Positions 41,790 to 49,518 of a stretch of DNA of 64,000 bases are shown one piece after another (the stretch's first letter is position 1; every line of letters begins with the position of its first letter). Origin of the DNA: JAYEIA01 sp964472505 (GTDB lineage: Bacteria; Bacteroidota; Bacteroidia; Bacteroidales; JAADGE01). Under the pieces are notes generated by a model. It had not been told where the DNA came from. It saw only the letters and a list, made by a program, of their open reading frames with translations, and did no database searches. The position numbers and the translations under genes are program-made. The stretch is from assembly GCA_964472505.1 (NCBI GenBank), contig CAYYQW010000011.1, positions 5,251 to 69,250 on the forward strand. The letters run 5' to 3'.

Positions 41790-43505
41790 ATGAGTAACAT
41801 GCAATTAAGCGAACAGGAACAAATCAGAAGACAATCTCTCGAAGAAATTAAAAAACTCGGTATCGATCCTTATCCGGCGGCGGAATATAAGGTAACGCAT
41901 TACAGTAAAAATATTGAGAAGAATTTTGATGACTTGGAAGGAAAAGAAGTACAAATAGCCGGGCGCATGATGAGCCGGCGCATTATGGGAAAAGCTTCTT
42001 TTGCCGAGATAACCGATGAAAAAGGCAGCATTCAGGTCTATTTTAATCGGGATGAAATATGTCCGGGCGAAGATAAAACACTCTATAATAAGGTATTTAA
42101 AAAATATTTAGACCGCGGCGATATTATCGGCGTAAAAGGCACGGTTTTTAAAACTAAAATGGGCGAGATAACCGTAAAAGCCAAAGAATATACCATCCTT
42201 TCAAAATCATTGAAACCTTTGCCCGCAGTAAAAGAAAAAGACGGGAAAGTATATGATGCTTTTTCCGACCCGGAGCAGCGTTATCGCCAACGTTATTTGG
42301 ATTTGATTGTAAATCCGCAGGTAAAAGATGCCTTCATCAAACGCACGAAACTGACGACTTCCATGCGTGAGTTTTTAAACGATAAAGGATACATGGAAGT
42401 GGAAACTCCCATTTTGCAACCCATATACGGCGGTGCCGCAGCGCGTCCATTTAAGACACACCACAACAGTCTGGATATGACGCTGTATTTGCGCATTGCC
42501 AATGAGTTGTATTTGAAAAAACTGATTGTGGGCGGTTTTGAAGGCGTATATGAATTTGCCAAAGACTTCAGAAACGAAGGCATGAGCCGTTTTCATAATC
42601 CGGAGTTCACCCAAATGGAACTCTACGTGGCTTATAAAGATTACGAGTGGATGATGAATTTGGTGGAAGAAATGGTAGAAAAAATTACTTTGGATATGCA
42701 CGGAAGTACCAAAATAAAAGTGGGCGAAAATGAAATTGATTTCAAACGCCCCTGGAAACGCTACACCATGTTTGAAGCCATTGAGCATTTCACCGGCATG
42801 GATGTATCTGAAATGGATGAAGCCGAATTGCGCAAAACCGCCAAAGAATTGCATATAGAAATTGATGATTCCATGGGCGAAGGCAAGCTGATTGATGAAA
42901 TTTTCGGTGAGAAATGCGAAGCGCAACTGATACAGCCTACTTTTATTACCGATTATCCGGTAGAAATGTCGCCGCTGGCCAAGAAACACCGCAGCAAAGT
43001 AGGTTTGGTCGAGCGTTTTGAGGCCGTATGCAACGGAAAAGAAATCTGCAATGCTTATTCGGAGTTGAACGACCCGATTGATCAGCGCAAGCGTTTTGAA
43101 GAACAACTCTTGTTGGCTGAACGCGGCGATGATGAAGCCATGATGCTGGACGAAGATTTTCTGAAAGCCATTGAAATTGGTATGCCGCCCACATCCGGTT
43201 TGGGTATCGGCATTGACCGCCTGTCAATGATTTTGACTAATTCACATTCCATTCAGGATGTGATATTCTTCCCGCAAATGAAGCCGGAAGCTAAAGCCCC
43301 GATTGACAGTCCGGAGAAATACGCCGAGAAAGGCATTCCGAAAGAGTGGGTTCCCGTTTTGCAAAAAATGGGATACAAAACCGTAGAAGCTTTGAAGGAA
43401 GCCAAAGCCGGCAAGTTGCATAATGATTTGTGCGGTATCAATAAAAAGGATAAACTCGGTTTTACCAATCCTACCATCGACCAGGTAAAAAGTTGGATAT
43501 TATAA
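41790..43505 (+). CDS. lysS: Lysyl-tRNA synthetase, class II
   Basis: Charges tRNA-Lys. The 571-residue protein has the N-terminal OB-fold anticodon domain (about 60-160, GRMMSRRIMGKASFAEITD) and the class II catalytic core: motif 2 as FRNEGMSRFHNPEFTQMELY and motif 3 as GLGIGIDRLSMIL. It is about 65 residues longer than the E. coli enzyme owing to a C-terminal extension (after the QDVIFFPQMKPE segment) that is standard in Bacteroidota. The ATG may be 41790 or the in-frame 41799. A palindromic repeat lies in the leader. The ABC exporter gene follows after 18 bp. Confidence 0.97.
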   Translation: MSNMQLSEQEQIRRQSLEEIKKLGIDPYPAAEYKVTHYSKNIEKNFDDLEGKEVQIAGRMMSRRIMGKASFAEITDEKGSIQVYFNRDEICPGEDKTLYNKVFKKYLDRGDIIGVKGTVFKTKMGEITVKAKEYTILSKSLKPLPAVKEKDGKVYDAFSDPEQRYRQRYLDLIVNPQVKDAFIKRTKLTTSMREFLNDKGYMEVETPILQPIYGGAAARPFKTHHNSLDMTLYLRIANELYLKKLIVGGFEGVYEFAKDFRNEGMSRFHNPEFTQMELYVAYKDYEWMMNLVEEMVEKITLDMHGSTKIKVGENEIDFKRPWKRYTMFEAIEHFTGMDVSEMDEAELRKTAKELHIEIDDSMGEGKLIDEIFGEKCEAQLIQPTFITDYPVEMSPLAKKHRSKVGLVERFEAVCNGKEICNAYSELNDPIDQRKRFEEQLLLAERGDDEAMMLDEDFLKAIEIGMPPTSGLGIGIDRLSMILTNSHSIQDVIFFPQMKPEAKAPIDSPEKYAEKGIPKEWVPVLQKMGYKTVEALKEAKAGKLHNDLCGINKKDKLGFTNPTIDQVKSWIL

Positions 43506-43523
43506 TTTTTTTGTTCTGATTTT

Positions 43524-45398
43524 TTGAAAGAGAAATCAAAAAAACAGTTTTCTCAACAGCAACTTATGGCTTTATTCAAACAAAAATATAAAGACGCTTT
43601 AGGGTATTTAATCCCGTATAAGTGGAATGTGCTATTGAATTTTTTGTTCAATGCATTGCAAATAATTTTTTCTCTATTTTCCCTTTTAATGATTATACCT
43701 TTTTTGCAGGTGCTTTTCGAAAAAACCAAACTCACCGGGGTAAGGCCGGAACCGGGACTTTCCGGTGATGCGCTCAGTGAATGGTTTAATTTTTATTTAA
43801 GTCAAATAATTATTGAAGAAGGAAAATCACAAGCTTTATTGTTTGTAAGCCTTTTTGTGGTTGTCATGATTCTTTTTAAAAATATTTTTCTTTATCTGTC
43901 TAAGTATTTCTTGGTAAATGTACGCAATGGCGTTGTAAAAGATATTCGGAACAATATTTACAGAAAAGTACTCCATTTACCGTTTTCTTATTTCAGCGAG
44001 GAGCGCAAAGGCGACATCATAAGCCGAATGACCAATGATATAAAGGAAGTGGAATGGACCGTTATCAGCTCCATTGAGCTGCTGTTTCGTAACCCCATGA
44101 CCATCCTTTTTTATTTGGGTGCATTGTTTTATATGAGTCCGAGTCTTACCGGATTTGTTTTGATTATGGTAGGTGTTGCCGGTTTTATTATCGGAAGAGT
44201 TGGGCGCTCATTGAAAAAATCATCGAAAGAGGCACAAGATAAAATGGGTACTTTACTTTCCACCATAGAAGAGACCCTTTCCGGTTTGCGTGTTATTAAG
44301 GCGTTTAATGCCGAGCGAATTATTAAAAATCGTTTTGAAGGCCAAAATATGGGTTACACCAAAACTATGAACCGAGTGTATCGTAAGAATTATTTGGCCT
44401 CGCCCATGAGTGAATTTTTGGGCGTACTGGTATTGGTTACGGTTATGTATTACGGCGGTTCCATGGTTTTAGGGAATGAAAGTGTGCTTTCGCCCGAAGC
44501 TTTTATCGGTTATATCGGAGTTTTTTCGCAAATTATAAATCCGGCCAAAACTTTCTCCACGGCCATGTACAACATTAACAAAGGCATGGCTTCTATTGAC
44601 CGAATTAATGATGTAATGCGCGCAAAAAATACCATAACGGAAAAAAACGATGCAAAAACCATTGAAGATTTTTCTGATGCCGTTGAATATAAAGATGTTT
44701 CGTTTTCTTATGTGAATGATGAGCGTGTTTTGAAAAATATTAATCTTCGTTTGGAAAAAGGCAAAAGCTTAGCTCTCGTGGGCGAATCCGGCTCCGGAAA
44801 ATCCACCATTGCCGATTTGTTGCCCCGTTTCTACGATGTGAAAATCGGAGAGATTCTAATCGACGGAATTAATATAAAAGACTACAGAATCAAAGACCTG
44901 CGGAGTTTAATGGGGAATGTAAACCAGGAACCGATTTTATTCAATGATACCATATATAATAATATAACATTCGGTACGGAAGGCGTTTCGGAAGCAGATG
45001 TGATACAGGCTGCCAAAATTGCTAATGCACACGATTTTATAACGGCCTCCGAAAAAGGCTACCAAACCAATATCGGCGACAGCGGCTCCAAACTTTCCGG
45101 CGGGCAGCGCCAACGGCTGAGTATTGCTCGCGCCGTGCTTAAGAACCCGCCCATTATGATTCTGGACGAAGCCACTTCATCACTCGATACCGAATCGGAA
45201 CAGTTAGTACAAGAAGCCTTAAATAACCTGATGAAGCAAAGAACTTCTTTGATTATAGCTCACCGTCTGTCCACCGTGAAAAATGCCGATAAAATTTGTG
45301 TTATTTCCAAAGGCGAAATTATAGAAGAAGGCACCCATGATGAATTGATGCAACTCGGCGGAGCATATAAACGATTATACGAATTGCAAATATTTTAA
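43524..45398 (+). CDS. ABC transporter, fused permease and ATPase (MsbA-like exporter)
   Basis: A 624-residue half-transporter with an N-terminal membrane domain of six helices (about 35-345) and a C-terminal ATPase (about 385-624). The ATPase has Walker A (GESGSGKST), the Q-loop, signature LSGGQRQRLSIARA, Walker B (IMILDEATSSLD) and the switch histidine in IAHRLSTV. The family exports lipids, lipid A or peptides; an MsbA-like role in lipopolysaccharide transport is likely but the motif set does not prove it. The start is uncertain: TTG at 43524 or ATG at 43566 (MALFKQKYKD). It is followed 13 bp later by an FkbM methyltransferase and then, beyond an accessory island, a glycosyltransferase, which suggests a cell-surface polysaccharide or lipid context. 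Confidence 0.93.
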   Translation: MKEKSKKQFSQQQLMALFKQKYKDALGYLIPYKWNVLLNFLFNALQIIFSLFSLLMIIPFLQVLFEKTKLTGVRPEPGLSGDALSEWFNFYLSQIIIEEGKSQALLFVSLFVVVMILFKNIFLYLSKYFLVNVRNGVVKDIRNNIYRKVLHLPFSYFSEERKGDIISRMTNDIKEVEWTVISSIELLFRNPMTILFYLGALFYMSPSLTGFVLIMVGVAGFIIGRVGRSLKKSSKEAQDKMGTLLSTIEETLSGLRVIKAFNAERIIKNRFEGQNMGYTKTMNRVYRKNYLASPMSEFLGVLVLVTVMYYGGSMVLGNESVLSPEAFIGYIGVFSQIINPAKTFSTAMYNINKGMASIDRINDVMRAKNTITEKNDAKTIEDFSDAVEYKDVSFSYVNDERVLKNINLRLEKGKSLALVGESGSGKSTIADLLPRFYDVKIGEILIDGINIKDYRIKDLRSLMGNVNQEPILFNDTIYNNITFGTEGVSEADVIQAAKIANAHDFITASEKGYQTNIGDSGSKLSGGQRQRLSIARAVLKNPPIMILDEATSSLDTESEQLVQEALNNLMKQRTSLIIAHRLSTVKNADKICVISKGEIIEEGTHDELMQLGGAYKRLYELQIF

Positions 45399-45411
45399 GT
45401 GTTCACCGGTT

Positions 45412-46230
45412 ATGAAAAATAAAGCCAAACTTCTGTTCAAGCGCATACGTTTTTATCTGAGTGCTCGTAACAGCATTTTTTTTCGATGGTATTATTCCTT
45501 TTTATATTTTCCCGAAAAGGGAACCATATCTTATTTTTTAAATACTTATTCCTCACGCCGCAAAAATGATATCCGGTTTATTCAAATCGGAGCCAACGAC
45601 GGTATTACTTATGATTTAATACATAAATTCATAAAACGAGACGGTTGGAAAGGCGTTTTGCTTGAACCGCAATCTTATGTTTTTAATAAATATTTGAAAA
45701 AATTATATCGTAAAGATAAAAATGTCCATCCTTTAAATGCCGCCATTGGTTATTCGGATGAAACAGCGAAACTTTATAAAATTGGTTTCAGTAATGCACG
45801 CTGGGCAACGGGTTTGGCTACTTTTAATAAAGATATGATTATAAAAGCTTATGAAAGTGGGCATGTTGACAGGCAGGCAAAAAAAAATAATGAAACGGTT
45901 CCTGAAGACGACAGTTTGAAAATCAGCGAGGAAAAAGTGCGTGTTATCAGTCCGGCAAGTTTAACGGCTGAATATGATTTGCCCCGCATTGACCTGCTTC
46001 AAATCGATGCCGAAGGCTTTGACTTTGAAGTAATCAAAATGTTTGATAAACAAGGCATTAATCCTCGTATAATGATTTTTGAGAGCAGTCACTTTTCCGA
46101 TGCAGAATTTGAAGCATGCATGGCTTTTTTGAGAAACAGAAACTATCAAACCAAAACGGTTAAAGCCAATACCATAGCTATGATTGAGCCGGAGGGAGAA
46201 TATTTGGATTTTTTTAATTCCGAAACTTAA
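45412..46230 (+). CDS. FkbM family SAM-dependent methyltransferase
   Basis: A 272-residue methyltransferase. The SAM site is at RFIQIGANDGITYDLI (about 61-76), followed by the acidic loop KGVLLEPQSYVFNKY and the FkbM-typical segment IDLLQIDAEGFDFEVIKM (about 193-210). These enzymes methylate hydroxyl groups, often on sugars or polyketides. Directly after an MsbA-like exporter, it probably modifies a surface glycan or lipid. The N-terminal 50 residues are basic and aromatic and may contact membranes. The gene is followed by a small exported protein. Confidence 0.88.
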   Translation: MKNKAKLLFKRIRFYLSARNSIFFRWYYSFLYFPEKGTISYFLNTYSSRRKNDIRFIQIGANDGITYDLIHKFIKRDGWKGVLLEPQSYVFNKYLKKLYRKDKNVHPLNAAIGYSDETAKLYKIGFSNARWATGLATFNKDMIIKAYESGHVDRQAKKNNETVPEDDSLKISEEKVRVISPASLTAEYDLPRIDLLQIDAEGFDFEVIKMFDKQGINPRIMIFESSHFSDAEFEACMAFLRNRNYQTKTVKANTIAMIEPEGEYLDFFNSET

Positions 46231-46292
46231 TAAAACTTATGTTCGGCGCTTCTTGTTTTTGAGAAAATTGTATCTTTACAAGAAACAATACA

Positions 46293-46736
46293 ATGAAAAG
46301 CAATTCGGTAGTCCTTTTTTTGTTTGCATTCTCAATAATTTTCAGCACTTTTTGTAATGCTCCCACAAAACTAAATTCACAATCTATGTCGCCCAAGAAT
46401 AAAACCTCCGTTCCCGCTTCCGACAGCACCCAAATAATCCGCGGTTTAATTGTGGAAAAGCCTTTTGTAAATAAAGTACGAAAGGCATCCGACTTTAAAG
46501 AAATGTATTTTCGGCTTTCCGTTCAGGATTATTTTATCAAATTCTGCGAAAGCAAAATTACAAAAGCGCAACTCCAAGATTATCTCGACAGCCTTCCGGA
46601 AGCCGGGCCTATGGGCCATAAAGCCGTAACACTCGAAATAGAAATCAAAAACGGCGAATGGGACAGCTGCGATGAAGAATACCCTGTTCAAAGTCGGGTG
46701 GGCGATTACATTGTTGTGTATAGAATTGTTATGTGA
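46293..46736 (+). CDS. Exported protein of unknown function
   Basis: A 147-residue protein with an N-terminal signal (about 1-22) ending IFSTFCNAPT. The cysteine at position 21 in STFC suggests a lipoprotein signal, although the lipobox is weak. The mature part (about 50-147) has beta-rich and helical segments, with a C-terminal stretch GEWDSCDEEYPVQSRVGDYI followed by a hydrophobic strand (VVYRIVM). I do not recognise the family. It is on the same strand as the surface-glycan genes and just before the AT-rich accessory island. Confidence 0.7.
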   Translation: MKSNSVVLFLFAFSIIFSTFCNAPTKLNSQSMSPKNKTSVPASDSTQIIRGLIVEKPFVNKVRKASDFKEMYFRLSVQDYFIKFCESKITKAQLQDYLDSLPEAGPMGHKAVTLEIEIKNGEWDSCDEEYPVQSRVGDYIVVYRIVM

Positions 46737-46814
46737 GACTGAAATTCAACATAAAAACAACAGAATTACAGTAAATAGAAATATATTAACAATGAATTCA
46801 AATGTTAAATAATT

Positions 46815-47283
46815 ATGTGAAAAGTAAATGTGTTTACTGATACAAGTGTGTTGCTAAAAGCATTTCTTCAATATCGAAATTTACAAAAATGGGAAATAGA
46901 GAAATGATAATTAGCAGACTATTTGAACGATAAAAAAATAAAAGAGCTTCGACAAGAAAAGCGGATGTATAAAATATTTTTCTGAATTTCGAACAATGAT
47001 AAATCATTTTAAGAAAGAAATTTGTAGTTGTATAGATGTATTTTCAATCACAAATGAAAGTCATAATATTTTCACATCCTACAAGTCAAACGGATTTGTT
47101 AGAGATACTGCAATTCCATCAGAGGATTTTGAAATTGTTTATTGTGCAACAAGGGTTCAGGCGCAGATATTTTTAACGGATGATAAATATCTCGTTAGGT
47201 GTTCTAAAAGTTTGGGACTTAATAATATATTATCCCCTACAGTTTTTTGTGAAAGCAAAATCAGATTAATCTATATAAAATAA
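46815..47283 (+). pseudogene. Broken PIN-domain (VapC-like) toxin gene
   Basis: Two separated pieces of one PIN-domain ribonuclease are visible. The N-terminal piece begins ATG-TGA at 46815 and reads on as KVNVFTDTSVLLKAFLQYRN, with the first metal-binding aspartate (FTDTSV), and then stops at 46906. The C-terminal piece is an open frame around 46942-47283 with the late PIN motif EDFEIVYCATRVQAQIFLTD and DKYLVRC, which holds the second acidic cluster. The middle third is missing or scrambled. The early stop right after the ATG and the lost middle show that no full toxin can be made. No intact antitoxin is seen upstream. A 95-residue protein from ATG 46996 could be translated but would lack the N-terminal active-site half. 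Confidence 0.7.
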
Positions 47284-47291
47284 ACAAATCT

Positions 47292-47819
47292 ATGATTTTA
47301 AATCTACTTAAAAGAATTACAAAATCTCTTGATTTGAAAAAAATCCCCTATATGCTTTCGGGAAGTATTGCGTTAAATAGCTATACAGTTCCGCGTATGA
47401 CAATGGATATTGATATAGTTGTTGAATTGCATGAAGAAAATCTAAACGACTTTCTATCTATTTTTGGAGATAATTATTACTTGAATAAAGATGCAGTAAA
47501 AGAAGAGACTAAGCGTTTGGGAATGTTTAATGTAATTGACCATGAAACAGGTTTTAAAGTAGATTTTATAATTCGCAAAAACACAGAATATCGAAAATTT
47601 GAATTTCAAAGAAGGTTGAAGACAAAGATTGCTGATTTTGATGTTTGGATTGTTTCGCCGGAAGATTTAGCAATCTCAAAAATTGAATGGATACAGCAAC
47701 TTCAAAGCGATAAACAAATAAGTGATATAGAAAATTTGTTGGCAAAACCTGAAATTGATAAACAATATATTGAAAAATGGTGTAGGAAATTAAATTTAAA
47801 AACTTTTAATCTATTATAA
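47292..47819 (+). CDS. Nucleotidyltransferase-fold protein (DUF6036/AbiEii-like)
   Basis: A 175-residue protein with a minimal nucleotidyltransferase fold. The signature is complete: GS motif (YMLSGSIALNSYTVPR, about 21-36), the two metal aspartates in MTMDIDIVVEL (about 38-48) and the third acidic position in FKVDFIIRKN (about 95). The later SPEDLAISKIEWIQQLQSDK helix is shared by AbiEii/DUF6036-type proteins, whose members include toxins of type IV toxin-antitoxin systems that modify tRNA. The next gene begins one base after its stop. It is next to a decayed PIN toxin gene in an AT-rich island. The substrate is unknown; an uncharacterised toxin-like role is possible. Confidence 0.8.
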   Translation: MILNLLKRITKSLDLKKIPYMLSGSIALNSYTVPRMTMDIDIVVELHEENLNDFLSIFGDNYYLNKDAVKEETKRLGMFNVIDHETGFKVDFIIRKNTEYRKFEFQRRLKTKIADFDVWIVSPEDLAISKIEWIQQLQSDKQISDIENLLAKPEIDKQYIEKWCRKLNLKTFNLL

Positions 47820-47820
47820 A

Positions 47821-48120
47821 ATGCTTGATACTACACCTGAAATGGTTCAAAAACAAAGAGAGATTCTCTTTTCAAAAACATCAAATGAGCGTTTTTTAAT
47901 TGGAGCCGAAACTATTGCCTTTGGACGTGTAATGGTTGAAAGTAGTATAAAACAACAAGAACCTGAAATATCAGAATTAGATTTGAAAATTTCAGTTTTC
48001 AAACGTTATTACGGAAGTGTTTACAGTAAACTTGAACTTGAAAAAATAATTAACTCGATGAAATACTATTATCTGCATCGTGATGAAATATTAAACAAAA
48101 GCACACAAGATTGCATTTGA
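47821..48120 (+). CDS. Small partner protein of the nucleotidyltransferase gene
   Basis: A 99-residue, helical, hydrophilic protein. It begins MLDTTPEMVQKQREILFSKT and continues with SNERFLIGAETIAFGRVMVE and a basic stretch with KRYYGSVYSKLELEK. From memory, small proteins of this pattern (TPEM at the start, an ERxxxG helix, a middle SI segment, a RYYG motif) occur beside nucleotidyltransferases of this type in several phyla, but I cannot name the family. The ATG follows the previous stop codon by one base, so translation is probably coupled. It could be an antitoxin or cofactor. The frame ends in the region where the glycosyltransferase gene begins. Confidence 0.7.
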   Translation: MLDTTPEMVQKQREILFSKTSNERFLIGAETIAFGRVMVESSIKQQEPEISELDLKISVFKRYYGSVYSKLELEKIINSMKYYYLHRDEILNKSTQDCI

Positions 48121-48182
48121 AGCAATTTTCATTTTTTTACTTTGCCGCAGGAGCAACTCAAAGCAGTCAAAAAATACCAATT

Positions 48183-49307
48183 ATGCGCCCAAAAGTATTA
48201 GTTATCAGCAATTACAAAGCTACGCACACCGTGCGGCCCGAAGCCGAGATTTTTATCGGACTGGCCGATTTGGGTTTCGACATTCACATAATGACCGACA
48301 AATCAGCCGAATATGTTGAGAAATTTGAGAAGGTCGGCATTAAAGTGATTGATTTTCTTCCCAAAAAGAAATTCGATAAACAGGAAATAGCCTATATTCG
48401 GGAAGCTTTGCAGCGCGAAAAATACGACATCATGCACCTGTTTACCAATACAGCAGCCGTGAACGGTATCAGAGCTGCCAAGGGTTTACCTGTAAAGCTG
48501 TTGCTGTATCGCGGCTATACCGGAAACATTAGTTGGTGGGATCCGACCATGTACATAAAGTTTCTGAATCCGCGTGTAGATAAGATTTTCTGCAATTCAA
48601 AAGGGGTGGAAGAGCTCTTTCACAGACAGTTATTTTTTGACAAATCAAAAGCCGTAACCATAAACAAAGGGCATGACCTTGCGTGGTATGAAGATTATGA
48701 ACCTTTGGATATCAGAAAAGAATTAGATTTGCCCGAAGATGCTTTTTTGATGATAAATGTATCGAACAATCGACGTATGAAAGGTATTCCTTATCTTATG
48801 AAAGCCATGAATTTATTGCCTTCGGAAGCAAATATTCATCTGCTTATGGCCGGCAGAGATTTGGATTCTTCCCAAAATATAAAGTTGCTTGAAAAAGGCT
48901 TAAACAGAGATAAAGTGCATTTTCTTGGTTTTCGTAAAGATGTTTTGAACATTGTGGCAGCTTGCGATTTGTTTGTACTCCCGTCAATCAAAGGGGAATC
49001 CATTACAAAATCGGTGATAGAATCTATGTCGCTTGGTACGCCGGCTTTAATTACCGATATTCCGGGCAACCGAGAACTTTTGGAACATGAAACAAGCGGC
49101 CTAAAAGTGCCGCGCAAAAACCCCAAAGCCTTGGCCGATGCCATGATGCGGTTGTATAATAACCAAAAGTTTTGCAGTGAATTGGGCAGAAACGCAAAAC
49201 AATACATTCACGAGCATTTGAATACCCGACAAACCGTTCAAAAAACTAAAGCCCTCTACGAAGGACTTTTGAACGTCCGACAGGACTTCAAAACGTCCGG
49301 TCGATAA
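48183..49307 (+). CDS. Glycosyltransferase, GT4 family
   Basis: A 374-residue retaining glycosyltransferase of the GT-B fold; start is ATG 48183 (MRPKVLVISNYKATHTVRPE), since the frame upstream contains no good start. The N-terminal domain binds the acceptor. The C-terminal domain has the donor-site features: INVSNNRRMKGIPYLMKAM, VHFLGFRKDVLNIVAACDLF, and the E-x7-E-type motif in KGESITKSVIESMSLGTPAL. It probably adds sugars to a surface glycan. The last 13 residues (LLNVRQDFKTSGR) and the stop codon are encoded by a palindromic repeat unit (from 49263), so the natural C-terminus was replaced or extended when the repeat arrived. Confidence 0.9.
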   Translation: MRPKVLVISNYKATHTVRPEAEIFIGLADLGFDIHIMTDKSAEYVEKFEKVGIKVIDFLPKKKFDKQEIAYIREALQREKYDIMHLFTNTAAVNGIRAAKGLPVKLLLYRGYTGNISWWDPTMYIKFLNPRVDKIFCNSKGVEELFHRQLFFDKSKAVTINKGHDLAWYEDYEPLDIRKELDLPEDAFLMINVSNNRRMKGIPYLMKAMNLLPSEANIHLLMAGRDLDSSQNIKLLEKGLNRDKVHFLGFRKDVLNIVAACDLFVLPSIKGESITKSVIESMSLGTPALITDIPGNRELLEHETSGLKVPRKNPKALADAMMRLYNNQKFCSELGRNAKQYIHEHLNTRQTVQKTKALYEGLLNVRQDFKTSGR

Positions 49308-49403
49308 GAAGGATTTTTGAACGTCCGACAGAACTTCAAAACGTCCGGTCGGTAAGAAAAGAAGGATTTCTGAACCTCTGCCGGGACTTCAAAACATCCG
49401 GTT
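49263..49403 (+). repeat. Three degenerate tandem palindromic repeat units
   Basis: Units start near 49263, 49311 and 49364 (spacing 48 and 53 bp). Each has the form GGAyTTTTGAACGTCC-GACAG-GACTTCAAAACGTCCGG with the arms TTTTGAA(C)GTCC and GGACTTCAAAA able to pair, followed by TCG(A/G)TAAGAA. The third copy is the most diverged. The first unit overlaps the end of the glycosyltransferase gene. A single related copy is at 41702-41735. They resemble REP-type repeats. Confidence 0.8.
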
Positions 49404-49478
49404 GTGTCCGATGTGATTTTTCAAGCACTTACAAAGTCAAAACCACCCAATTAAGACATTATTTAAAGAAAAATAACT

Positions 49479-49486
49479 TACATTTG
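49479..49486 (+). promoter_or_regulatory. -7 element TACATTTG upstream of recN
   Basis: TACATTTG fits TAnnTTTG and lies 32 bp before the GTG start at 49519. It overlaps a short palindrome ATTTGCAAAT (49482-49491) that could be an operator. No TTTG at the right -33 distance. Confidence 0.5.
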
Positions 49487-49518
49487 CAAATCAGTAAGTA
49501 ACAAAAACAAAATCGGCT

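Noticed and set aside
48111..48182. Extension of the glycosyltransferase upstream of ATG 48183
   Set aside because: The extra 24 residues overlap the preceding gene and do not look like a GT4 start.
49263..49403. CRISPR array
   Set aside because: Three degenerate palindromic units without unique spacers of constant length; no cas genes.
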